The position numbers and the translations under genes are program-made. A stretch of DNA of 22,797 nucleotides, taken from positions 1 through 22,797 of IMG/VR virus record IMGVR_UViG_3300048020_000318; one strand, 5' to 3'. Position 1 is the first letter of the stretch. Each line of letters starts with the position of its first letter. The notes under the pieces were generated by a model. That model saw only the letters and a program-made list of their open reading frames with translations. It did not search any database and had not been told where the DNA came from. Shown here one piece after another: positions 1 through 8,800 of the stretch. The stretch comes from a virus.

Positions 1-921
1 TTTTGTCCAATGAAGAACTCAAGTAATCCAATTTATTGGCAAGGCGAGGCTTATCAACCTTTACCTATAAAGATGGAAGGCTTTGAAAAACAATCTGACG
101 GAAGATTGCCAAGGCCAACTATGTCAATAGCGAACCCAGAAGGTCTTTTATCAAAAATAGTAAGATCAAATAAAGATTTTGCCAATTGCAAGGTAACTAG
201 AAAGAGAACTTTTGTTAAGTTTTTAGATAAAGAGAACTTTCAAAATAGAAATTTAAATGAATCTGAAAAAAACCCTTTTGGAGAATCAGACCCAAAATCC
301 CACTTTCCAGATGATATGTTTTTCATAAACAAGAAAACAGTAGAAAATAAAAACGTAATTACTTTTGAATTAGTCTCTTCATTAGAACTTCAAGGAGCAA
401 CTATCCCTGGAAGGTTAGTTATGCCGACTCACTGCTCTTGGATGTATAGATGTTCTATTGGTTGCGGGTATAAAGGTTTAGCGGTAGAGGATTCTGAAGG
501 AAGAGATTTAACCCAAAAATATTCGTCAAATAATTACAATAACGGTCTTGTAGATATCCCCAAATGGAGCAAGTATGGATTTTTAGATAATGAAGAAGTA
601 CCAAGTGGATACGACGCTGGAACTTTAGTAAAAATTATTCCACAAAGCTCCTCGGATCCATACAAATCAACACCCGTAGTCTTCTTATGTATAAAAACTC
701 ACGCCATAGCAAGCGACCATATACCTTTCTTTGACGTTAACCATTGGGTAAAAGACGAATGCCAAAAAACATTAGATTCTTGCAAGAAAAGATTTTCTGA
801 AACACACTTGGACTCTTTAGGTGGATCTAGAAATATCTCTGAATACAATAAAATATCCTTCACTCATAAGGGTTTAAGGTTTGGGGGGTTCCCAAGCACA
901 GAAAGATATCCTATTGGATAA
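1..921 (+). CDS. L: Minor tail protein, lambda gpL-like, with Fe-S cluster cysteines; 5' end cut by window edge
   Basis: Tail-tip component, expected to sit between the tail tube end and the gpJ hub. The frame is open to base 1, and the codons before the first ATG (base 10) read F-C-P. Lambda gpL carries a similar F-C stretch just before its W-Q-G-x-x-Y-Q-P motif, which is here at residues 10-16 counted from ATG10. The true start therefore probably lies upstream and about 50 residues are missing. Cys142 and Cys152 (HCSW...GCGY) and Cys251 and Cys258 (DECQKTLDSC) match the four cysteines that bind a [4Fe-4S] cluster in lambda gpL; Cys148 is extra. The end, F-G-G-F-P, is also typical. Between the cysteine pairs (about 170-247) sits an extra module with the pattern G-x-x-V...V-F-x-C-I-x-x-H...W-V, resembling the CBM5/12-like repeats in the fibre at 5897-13111. 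The next gene overlaps its 3' end. Confidence 0.9.
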   Translation, partial: FCPMKNSSNPIYWQGEAYQPLPIKMEGFEKQSDGRLPRPTMSIANPEGLLSKIVRSNKDFANCKVTRKRTFVKFLDKENFQNRNLNESEKNPFGESDPKSHFPDDMFFINKKTVENKNVITFELVSSLELQGATIPGRLVMPTHCSWMYRCSIGCGYKGLAVEDSEGRDLTQKYSSNNYNNGLVDIPKWSKYGFLDNEEVPSGYDAGTLVKIIPQSSSDPYKSTPVVFLCIKTHAIASDHIPFFDVNHWVKDECQKTLDSCKKRFSETHLDSLGGSRNISEYNKISFTHKGLRFGGFPSTERYPIG

Positions 922-1237
922 TCAAATACTTAACCAAATAAAAAACCATTGCCTACAATCCTTAAATCAGGAAAGTTGTGGGCTAGTAATTGATTCAAAG
1001 CATGGAGCCAAAGTTTTTCCATGCAAGAATGAAAGCTTATTTCCAGAGTTTCACTTTAAAATAAATTTAAACGTTTTTATAGAAAATAAAGTTTTATACG
1101 TTTATCATTCTCATGTGAATTGCTCCGTAAGACCATCTATTTTAGACAGAAAATACTCTGAAGAGTTATGTGTTCCTTTTTTGATATATAGTATTAGAGA
1201 TGATGAGTTTGGAATATATGATAATATAGGTGTATAG
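881..1237 (+). CDS. JAB/JAMM (MPN) metallopeptidase, matching the N-terminal half of lambda gpK
   Basis: Zinc peptidase of the JAB1/Mov34 family encoded between L and I, the position of lambda K. The motif is complete: Glu31 in E-S-C-G-L, then H76-S-H78, seven residues, Ser86, two residues, Asp89. This suggests an active enzyme. Lambda gpK continues into a C-terminal NlpC/P60 peptidoglycan hydrolase domain. Here the protein ends after the JAB fold at 118 residues and no NlpC/P60 domain is seen elsewhere in the window. No ATG exists in this frame. The start must be TTG at 881 (41-base overlap with the gpL gene, preceded by TAAGG) or TTG at 914 (8-base overlap). The second would begin just before the first helix of the fold. 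Numbering here uses TTG881. JAB partners in tail assembly are unknown in general. Confidence 0.85.
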   Translation: MGGSQAQKDILLDNQILNQIKNHCLQSLNQESCGLVIDSKHGAKVFPCKNESLFPEFHFKINLNVFIENKVLYVYHSHVNCSVRPSILDRKYSEELCVPFLIYSIRDDEFGIYDNIGV

Positions 1238-1250
1238 CTATGTGAGGTTT

Positions 1251-1254
1251 GAGG
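1251..1254 (+). promoter_or_regulatory. Shine-Dalgarno site of the gpI-gpJ gene
   Basis: GAGG ends four bases before ATG1259, and a second GAGG lies at 1244-1247. It is one of the few good ribosome sites in the window and supports the start at 1259. Confidence 0.5.
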
Positions 1255-1258
1255 TTAA

Positions 1259-4200
1259 ATGAAAACGGTATATCTATATGGAAAGCTTGGGAAACGCTTT
1301 GGTAGAAAGTGGAGGTTGAATGCGGACTCAGCTATAGAAGTTTTTTCAGCTATAGAAGCTAACCAAGAAGGCTTTCTTGAGTATCTGGCGAATAGCGAGA
1401 GGAATGGTGTTAACTATGCTGTTTTAAATAAATCGCCAATTGAAATTTCTTCAAAGCAAGAATTAAAGAATCATATGATCTCTGAGTCTATGGTTGGGCT
1501 CAAGAACAAGAAAGAGGAGATGCATATTGTGCCTGCCCCACAAGGCAACGCAGCTATAATTATGACCGCTTTATTTATTGGTGGTCAAGTGGCCGGAGGC
1601 TTAACTCTTCTTGGAAAAATAGTTGTAGCTGTCGCTGTTAGTTTTGTTGTTGGCGCAATAATGAAGGCATTATTTAAACCCCCAGAAAGAAAAACCCCTA
1701 CAACAACCAAATCTTACCTACTATCAGGAATAGCAAATAGACAAAATCAAGGCGTAGCAGTTCCGTTAGGATATGGGAGATTAAAAATAGGATGCACGAA
1801 CATATCTCAGCATAAAATATCAAAAAGAAAAGAAGTTCCCGGAAAAGATCATGTTTTAGAATCGTATACTGAGATTGAATTTTTAGATTTACTGTCCGAA
1901 GGTCCTATAGATGGGTTATGCGATCAAAACGCAACAGTTATACATCAGGGTTTTCAGGGAATATCCTCGTTCTCAGATATTCGAGAGGGAATATTTTTAA
2001 ATAATGTTCCAGTAATGAACACTGCTAGAACTAGCTCAGTTGGAACTTTAAACTACATACTTAACGAAGAAGGGGAAATTCCTTTAATAAAAAATGGAGA
2101 TGATGATGAGCGAATTATAATTTCTGATTTTAACTGCTTTGTGATTGACCATGGGATATTGCTTTACGGCGCGGGACCTTATACCAATAACCAAGAAAAA
2201 GCCGAACACAGAAACTCTCCAGAAGAAGCGAAAGAAAATGGAGCGAAAATTGCAGCTCATTTCGTGGCAAACCGAAATGTTAATAAAATCAGGATGGAGA
2301 TGAATACAACTTTATCTATACAAAATGATGACGGATCCAATAAATCAAACAATATTCAGTTCGCAATATTAGCGGAAAAGGATTATATCGAATACAATGT
2401 CTTATCTTCTAATTCTGGATGCAAGGTTTCTTTTCCTGATGTGGGAAATGCAGTATCCGAAGATGGAGAAAAATTCACCGTAGAGGGTCTTTGTACCTCT
2501 GCATACGCATTTGATATAATTATAGAATTTGAAAGGCCCGAGATAAGCTCCAGAGGGACAACGTTTAAGGTTATAAAATTAAGCAATGAATACGACCCTT
2601 CTGTTAAAGGCGCATTAGGCGGTATAGGTCGAGATAGAAGTTTGAAACTTACCACTGTGGCTGAATATGTAGAGGAGCCTCTTCTTTATCCTTATAGCTC
2701 AATGGTAAAATTGAAATTTGACAGTAAAAACTTTTCTAACTTACCGGAAAGGTCTTATCATGTAAGGTTGAAAAAAGTTATGATTCCCTCTAATTATGAC
2801 CCTATATCAAAGTATTACGATGGTCCTTGGGATGGATTATTTAAAGGGCAACCCGACTCTCTTTCGTCCATACATTCTGTTCGAGATGTAGATAAATATT
2901 GGACGGATAACCCTGCTTGGATTTTTTATGATTTACTGTCTAATCCAAGGTATGGACTTGGGAAGTACGGATTGCATGAAGATTATATAGACAAATGGCA
3001 ACTATATAAAATATCAAAATATTGCGACGAACTAGTTAGAACTGATTATCAGATAGAAACATCTTCCGGCTCTCCTGTTAATTTTTATTCCACTGCGACT
3101 TTAACACCTTCAATCGAAGACTCTTTTTCTATAACTATAGATCAAAATTCATATTCTTCTAATGATTTTATTAAGGATTTTGGAACCGGGTCTCAGTTTA
3201 AAGGAAAAAAAATAGCTTTTTTCATTCCTTCTAGGTCCCTGGATATAAGTTCTTTAACTGGGTCAAATAAGAGTACAGCTATAGAAGAATTAAGAGATAG
3301 GTCGCGAAGTTTATCGGGCGAAATAAAAATAGAACAAAGAGATATTATATCTACCAACCCTAATAAGAATGGAGGTGGTACAGTCATAGTTTCCGGGCCT
3401 GATTTAAGCTATTTGAGCTCTTCTTTTAACGAAGGAGGCTTAATTAAAACCGTTGGCGGTTGCGCAGTTCAAATAAATCACTCAATTGTTGAACCGAGGT
3501 TTACTTCAAATCTTTATATAACCGATGAAGAGCAGGCTCTCCAGATGGTAAACAACATGGCGTCAATATTTAGGGGGATTATTACATATTACAATGGGAA
3601 AATAATGGCCATACAAGACTCTTACAGGAACCCTGTTCAGCTTTTTAATAATTCAAACGTGAGTCAAGACGGCTTTACTTATTCAGGAATAAGTAAGGAT
3701 CAAAAAATAACAAGCTCTATAGTTAGATATAACAATAAGGACGACAACTTTAAGGCAGCAACAGTTCAAGAAGAAGATAAGAATGCAATTAGAACTTTTG
3801 GGTTCAGGGAAAAAGAAACACTTGGCTTTGGAGTAACTTCTTCTGGCCAAGCGAGGAGACTTGCCAAGTGGGTATTATATACCACCCAATTAGAGACTGA
3901 GACAGTTTCTTTCGAGACCTCTTACGGAGCTTCTTATTTATTTCCTGGGTCAATTTTTGAAGTCTCAGACGAAATGAGGTCCGGAAAATCAAAAAGCGGT
4001 AGAGTTTTAGATGTGAAATTTTTCACAAAACAATACGAATTTGAAGAAAATATACAAGGAGAGAGAGTCGTTAAGAAGTCTTTTGATTTGTATGACCCAT
4101 ATATATTATTAGATAAGCATATGCTTGACGAACCATTTGTGTCCATGGTTGAATTAACGGTATGTGTTGGACTTTCGAATTCTAGTGATGAAAAAATAAA

Positions 4201-5893
4201 ATTAAGAGCCCCTTTCGAGAGATCTGACCTTGATCAAAGCGCAGAAATAAAATCTATTTTAACCCCTCAAATAATAAAGTTTGAGTGCTCAATCACATAT
4301 AGTTCAGAAATAGAAAAAAAAGGACCTCAGGGACAAAACGTCATCGCGAATAATTTTTCATTAAAAATTCCTTTTGAGGTATCTCTCCCCGATAACAACT
4401 TTTCTATATTTAACCACGGTTTTAATGATGGAGATAGAATTAGGTTTGTCTCCGAGGGTTCGCTACCTTCAGGCTTGAGCTCAGCAAGAAGCGGGAATTC
4501 CGCTTACTATATAACAAACCCAACGAAACACACTTTTACAATAAGCACATCCTTGGGAGGAAGTCAGGTTAATATTTCAACCCAAGGTCTAGATTCCATG
4601 GGTAATGTCGGAGGACTGCATTATATATGCCCAGAAAATAAAGAAAAAACAAAAGAAGCCCTCTCCAAGATAATGCTTGGCAGCTCTTGGAGCGCAAAAG
4701 GTTTAATATCCGCGAAGACGGATGCAGAGATTGAGCAAGCAGCAATAAATAAGCTTGAGTTAATAAGTAATGAAGAGACAAAAAAGTACCCAGGGTGGAA
4801 AATTTCTGAATGGCTTGGGTGGATAAGAATATTTGGGGATTGGGCATACAGCCCTCATTTGGGATGGATTTACTTGGGAGAACTTAAAAAATCTTCGGGG
4901 GATGAAGGTTTTTGGTTTTATACTGGAACTTCGGCGAACTCTGGAAATAGCGGATGGATATGGACAAATGATTCGATAAAAAATACTTATTGGTTTTTTT
5001 ATTCATTACATTCCGATTCTACTTCAGCAAATGGTTGGGTAGTACCTTATTATTTAGAAAAAAGCCTTGTTGAATTTTTTATTTACGACTCTAATTTGTC
5101 ACTTAATGTAGGATCTAGTTATAAGTTGAATAATAATAATTATGTTATAGTTCAGAAAAACATTAATGTTTCAGGCTATTATATTAGGAACCCAAACCTT
5201 ATGGATAAAATATCTGGAACTCCCAAATTTCAATTAACAAGTAATACTCCATCTAATTTAGGAGGGCTTAGTTTAAACGAAAAAAGAAGAGCGTTAATCG
5301 AGTCTGGCTATTATAAGGAAATAGATATAAAACTATTTGAATCTTTAGAAGCTTCATCTTCGCTGCAGGGAAAGGAGTCTATAAGAATAACTCTGGACGA
5401 AAATCATGCAGAAAGAATCAATGATGGACAAAAAGTTTTTATCGAAAATGTAGTAGACTCCTTAGGTAATTTTGATGATAATATAAACGTTTTATATGTA
5501 TACGATAATACAGATAAAAGATGGACGACCTCAGTTGAACCTTGGGATTTAATAAAAGTCAACGATTTTCAATTTGAACTAGAAAACTCATCAAGTCTTG
5601 TTTCTGCTTTAAGCTCTGCAAATATAACATCCAGTGGGGAGATAACTTTCAATCCAACTCCTACATCTGATGCGGAAAGAAATTTAGAAGGCCAATTATT
5701 TAGAACTATGAGTGTAAAAGAAATGACAGCAGGAAAATATGAAGTTGTTGGGCTTGAGTATAATCAATCTAAATTCGAAGCTGTTGATAAACAAACAGTT
5801 ATTCGACAACCAGTTATGCCTATACCCCCTCAAGCCGACATGAGAATACCTGCACCCCCAGACACTTTAATATTAACCGATTTAACTGTATAA
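1259..5893 (+). CDS. J: Fused tail assembly protein I and N-terminal (hub) half of host-specificity protein J
   Basis: Central tail-tip hub. Residues 1-190 match lambda gpI: start MKTVYLYGKLGKRFG, a H-I-V-P segment near residue 90, a glycine-rich hydrophobic stretch at about 98-142, then a Q-N-Q-G-x-x-V-P-x-x-Y-G-R segment. Lambda encodes I and J separately; here J follows without a break, with S-E-G-P-I-D-G-L near 212, Y-x-G-P-W-D-G near 520 and N-P-R-Y-G-L-G near 563. Between the last of these and P-R-F-T-S-N (about 745) lies an insertion of about 150 residues. Later parts carry two H-x-x-x-(D/N)-G-(D/Q)-x-(I/V) beta modules (about 1050-1115 and 1385-1440) separated by an aromatic GW-Y module (about 1178-1265). 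The protein ends inside a fibronectin-III-like domain at a TAA. The reading frame is open again from the next codon (see 5891-5899). Expected role: hub of the tail tip and docking of the receptor-binding part. Confidence 0.92.
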   Translation: MKTVYLYGKLGKRFGRKWRLNADSAIEVFSAIEANQEGFLEYLANSERNGVNYAVLNKSPIEISSKQELKNHMISESMVGLKNKKEEMHIVPAPQGNAAIIMTALFIGGQVAGGLTLLGKIVVAVAVSFVVGAIMKALFKPPERKTPTTTKSYLLSGIANRQNQGVAVPLGYGRLKIGCTNISQHKISKRKEVPGKDHVLESYTEIEFLDLLSEGPIDGLCDQNATVIHQGFQGISSFSDIREGIFLNNVPVMNTARTSSVGTLNYILNEEGEIPLIKNGDDDERIIISDFNCFVIDHGILLYGAGPYTNNQEKAEHRNSPEEAKENGAKIAAHFVANRNVNKIRMEMNTTLSIQNDDGSNKSNNIQFAILAEKDYIEYNVLSSNSGCKVSFPDVGNAVSEDGEKFTVEGLCTSAYAFDIIIEFERPEISSRGTTFKVIKLSNEYDPSVKGALGGIGRDRSLKLTTVAEYVEEPLLYPYSSMVKLKFDSKNFSNLPERSYHVRLKKVMIPSNYDPISKYYDGPWDGLFKGQPDSLSSIHSVRDVDKYWTDNPAWIFYDLLSNPRYGLGKYGLHEDYIDKWQLYKISKYCDELVRTDYQIETSSGSPVNFYSTATLTPSIEDSFSITIDQNSYSSNDFIKDFGTGSQFKGKKIAFFIPSRSLDISSLTGSNKSTAIEELRDRSRSLSGEIKIEQRDIISTNPNKNGGGTVIVSGPDLSYLSSSFNEGGLIKTVGGCAVQINHSIVEPRFTSNLYITDEEQALQMVNNMASIFRGIITYYNGKIMAIQDSYRNPVQLFNNSNVSQDGFTYSGISKDQKITSSIVRYNNKDDNFKAATVQEEDKNAIRTFGFREKETLGFGVTSSGQARRLAKWVLYTTQLETETVSFETSYGASYLFPGSIFEVSDEMRSGKSKSGRVLDVKFFTKQYEFEENIQGERVVKKSFDLYDPYILLDKHMLDEPFVSMVELTVCVGLSNSSDEKIKLRAPFERSDLDQSAEIKSILTPQIIKFECSITYSSEIEKKGPQGQNVIANNFSLKIPFEVSLPDNNFSIFNHGFNDGDRIRFVSEGSLPSGLSSARSGNSAYYITNPTKHTFTISTSLGGSQVNISTQGLDSMGNVGGLHYICPENKEKTKEALSKIMLGSSWSAKGLISAKTDAEIEQAAINKLELISNEETKKYPGWKISEWLGWIRIFGDWAYSPHLGWIYLGELKKSSGDEGFWFYTGTSANSGNSGWIWTNDSIKNTYWFFYSLHSDSTSANGWVVPYYLEKSLVEFFIYDSNLSLNVGSSYKLNNNNYVIVQKNINVSGYYIRNPNLMDKISGTPKFQLTSNTPSNLGGLSLNEKRRALIESGYYKEIDIKLFESLEASSSLQGKESIRITLDENHAERINDGQKVFIENVVDSLGNFDDNINVLYVYDNTDKRWTTSVEPWDLIKVNDFQFELENSSSLVSALSSANITSSGEITFNPTPTSDAERNLEGQLFRTMSVKEMTAGKYEVVGLEYNQSKFEAVDKQTVIRQPVMPIPPQADMRIPAPPDTLILTDLTV
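4790..5055 (+). other. GW-Y aromatic module, copy 1 (in gpJ hub)
   Basis: Encodes W-L-G-W...G-D-W-A-Y-S-P-H-L-G-W-I-Y, then G-F-W-F-Y, G-W-I-W-T and W-F-F-Y: repeated Trp/Gly/Tyr pairs at regular spacing. The same order recurs in the fibre at about 12280-12480. The wider family is, from memory, common at the C-termini of secreted proteins of Verrucomicrobiota. Function unknown. Confidence 0.6.
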
Positions 5894-5899
5894 AAAATG
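5891..5899 (+). promoter_or_regulatory. In-frame stop and restart, TAA AAA ATG, within gpJ
   Basis: The stop of the gpI-gpJ gene (5891-5893), one Lys codon and the ATG of the next gene (5897-5899) share one frame. The residues before the stop (L-I-L-T-D-L-T-V) look like the first strand of a fibronectin-III domain, and the residues after ATG continue it. There is no Shine-Dalgarno site before ATG5897. The second half may be made by reinitiation or by readthrough; the sequence alone does not tell which. Confidence 0.6.
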
Positions 5900-8800
5900 T
5901 TATCTACCGCAATAGGAATACAATTCGATGTAAACGACCTCAAAGCTAATTATGAAGTGATTGGTTCGTCAGATAATTACTCGTTTCAGTATAATTTGGG
6001 AAAAGGTAATAAGCTCGTAAATTTTGAAGGTGACACTGCGCAAAAAACTCTTTCTTTAAATGGTAACTATGGTGATTTTTCAATTAGAATATTCGCTGTA
6101 AGCGATATAGGTATTCGATCGGAATTTATTGAGGAAAAAATTTCCATAAGCCCACCTTTATTTGATGACACTTTTACTTTTTCCGAAATAAAGGTATCAA
6201 ATTTGCCTGACGATCCCAATATAGGTAGCACTATTGAAATAGAACCTTCTGAAACCGGTAATCTATTGTCAGTAAATTCAGAGTATGTAAATAGAAATTT
6301 AGAAATCGAATGGAGGCTATCTCCTCCTGCCGGCCACCCTAAGGAAGGAAGATCATTAGGTAACGAATTGCTTAGCGATAAGCTTTTGAGGGATTTTTCT
6401 CTACAAATAAGAAATACAAGAAATGGGAATATAATATCAAATGGCGAATTAAATAATTCAGTAGCTTTACAGCAAACATTAAATACCTCTTCCGTTTCTG
6501 ACATGATGGAATCGTATACAGGGTTTTCTTTTGTGCTGTCAGATAATGCCGTAACCGAATTAAGTTTAGATAGAACGCTTGCTCTAGAAGTGGTATCTAA
6601 TGACGCATTTGGTAGGCAGGCTACTGGAACATTAACAGGAATAAACTATCTACCTGAAATAAATTCATTAAGTTACAATCTGCGAGGCGCAAAAATGTCT
6701 TTCAGTTGGAGTAGTGATGATACCGATTTTTCTGCATGTCAAATTTCATCCCTTGCTATACCGAGCGATCATCAAATATACGACCCAAATAATCTTCAAG
6801 ATAGTATAAATTATTACGAAAGCTTGAGTTCCGCGCCTTCCTGGGAGAAGCACAATAATTACAGACTTGGAGATAGGGTTTTTTATAACGATGTTGTATT
6901 TGAATGCATACAAGCTTATACTTATTTAAATTTCCCTAATATAACTACTAGCAATAATAGCTACTGGGTAAGCCTGGGTCCAATTATAGATCACTATTCA
7001 ACACAAGAAAATATAAACTCCAATAATAAAGAGTTTGATCAAATATGGGGATATAATTATTATTATTCTTTCTTAACTGCTGATGGTTATGGAACAGGGC
7101 GAATGAATAATTTAACTGAATCAGGTTTACACGAAAGAGGGGAACTAGTTGCTTTTAAGTCTGATGTTAAAATAGATAATTTGAATTTTATAGAAAGAGA
7201 AGACGATTTAATTTTTCGTTGGAATATAACTGACCAAGATAATAATTTAGTAGATTTAAATCAATATAAATTTTTAGTAGGCTCTACTGATAAGCCCACT
7301 ATTCTTGGCATAAGTGGATCTTTGTATGATAGTGATACTAATTTATTTTTAACTGGAATAACTGAAGGTTTTAATTCTAGGACGTCTGTAACCGAAAATG
7401 GTATTGAAAATATATCTGAAGATCTACCTGGGACTAAGGTTTTTGAGACTTACGAATATACTAGAGATATAAATAATTCAATTTATAAAATAGGCGGATT
7501 CCCTGATCACAGCCGCTTTTCTTTTTCTGGGCAATATAATAATGGGGATCATGTAACATATAATAATTCATTATATAGAGCCTCGAGCCAAACCGCTTTA
7601 AGTTCCGATAAATTAAATTCTCCATCTGTGCAGCCTTGGAGTCCCGGAACGAATTATTTGTTTAGAACTGGCCTGCATTACTCTGACTGTTTTTCTTACG
7701 AAAGCGGGGTTTACTCTGTGCTTGGAACAAGTAATAATGAAATTATCGGTCCGGATGCTAGCGATGTTCTTGGGGTTTATAATGAACTAGAAAGCTATTC
7801 TGCTGGTGATTTAGTTATATCCCCAAATGGTGATGTTCCCATTTATAAAGGCGGGGAGTTTTTTGATGTTGGTAGTACAGTTTTATACAAAGGGTCTTTA
7901 TATACATGCATAACTCAACAAGAAACCTCTGACTACATAAGCCCAGACACGGGGACACGTTACTGGAAAACTGCTGGGGCATTTTCAGACGTTCCGTCCG
8001 AAATTTATAAGGCGATAAATACAATACCTTCTTCTTTAGAAATTCTTCCATCAACCGGCAACGCACATTGGCAAGTTCAGAATCCATCAACATCAAATAA
8101 ATACTATCTTTTAGCTGAGAATTATAATTTTCCAATTCGTAACTGGTCTCAATTTGATGATTTTTCTAGTTTTGATTTTGTTGTCTACGCTAACGATATA
8201 TGGAGCGGTGTCGATTTAAGCGGGCCAAATACAGCTGTAGGGCCAAAAATTCCAAACCTGAATAATAGCGGTTATTGGGTTAATGCCGATAACCAATCAA
8301 ACGACTTTTCTACAAGTCATCAAATCGGCGACAAAATATTTTCTAATGGAGCTATATATGAATGCTTAGCTAGCAATCCAACAGGTGCACCTATTGAGGC
8401 TTTGGTTGATAGCCCTTTACAAATAAATTCTTCATATCAAGATTCCCAGTGGGCCCCTTATTGGGAGTTAAATACAGGTTTTGAAGATAAAGTTTTTAGG
8501 CATGAAGGAATACCTGAGAGCGGGAAAAGAAGCGTTGGTCTAGAGTTGGCAATTCTTAGCCCTTTAGGGGAAGTTTTAAATTTAAGAAAAATCGTAGGGA
8601 ATAATCCAGAACCCAGTATATTACCCCAGGGCTTTCAAGTTGACTCCTTGAGTAATGTTACTCAAGTTCATTTTAATTTTAATTACGCTTTTGGCTCAAG
8701 AGAGCAAACTACGAAAGTTCAATTATACAGATCTAGTGATCCGGTTTTTTCAATACTGGATTCTAATGGCGTACCAGGCTCTGGCGCAGCATCTTTTGTT

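Noticed and set aside
880-889. Run TTTGGGGGGT at the gpL and JAB overlap as a -1 frameshift site
   Set aside because: The JAB frame is +1 relative to gpL, so a -1 slip would not reach it, and gpL ends with its usual F-G-G-F-P tail in its own frame.
5891-5893. Genome-wide reassignment of TAA as a sense codon
   Set aside because: TAA ends many other genes here at the expected places, including several directly followed by the next ATG.
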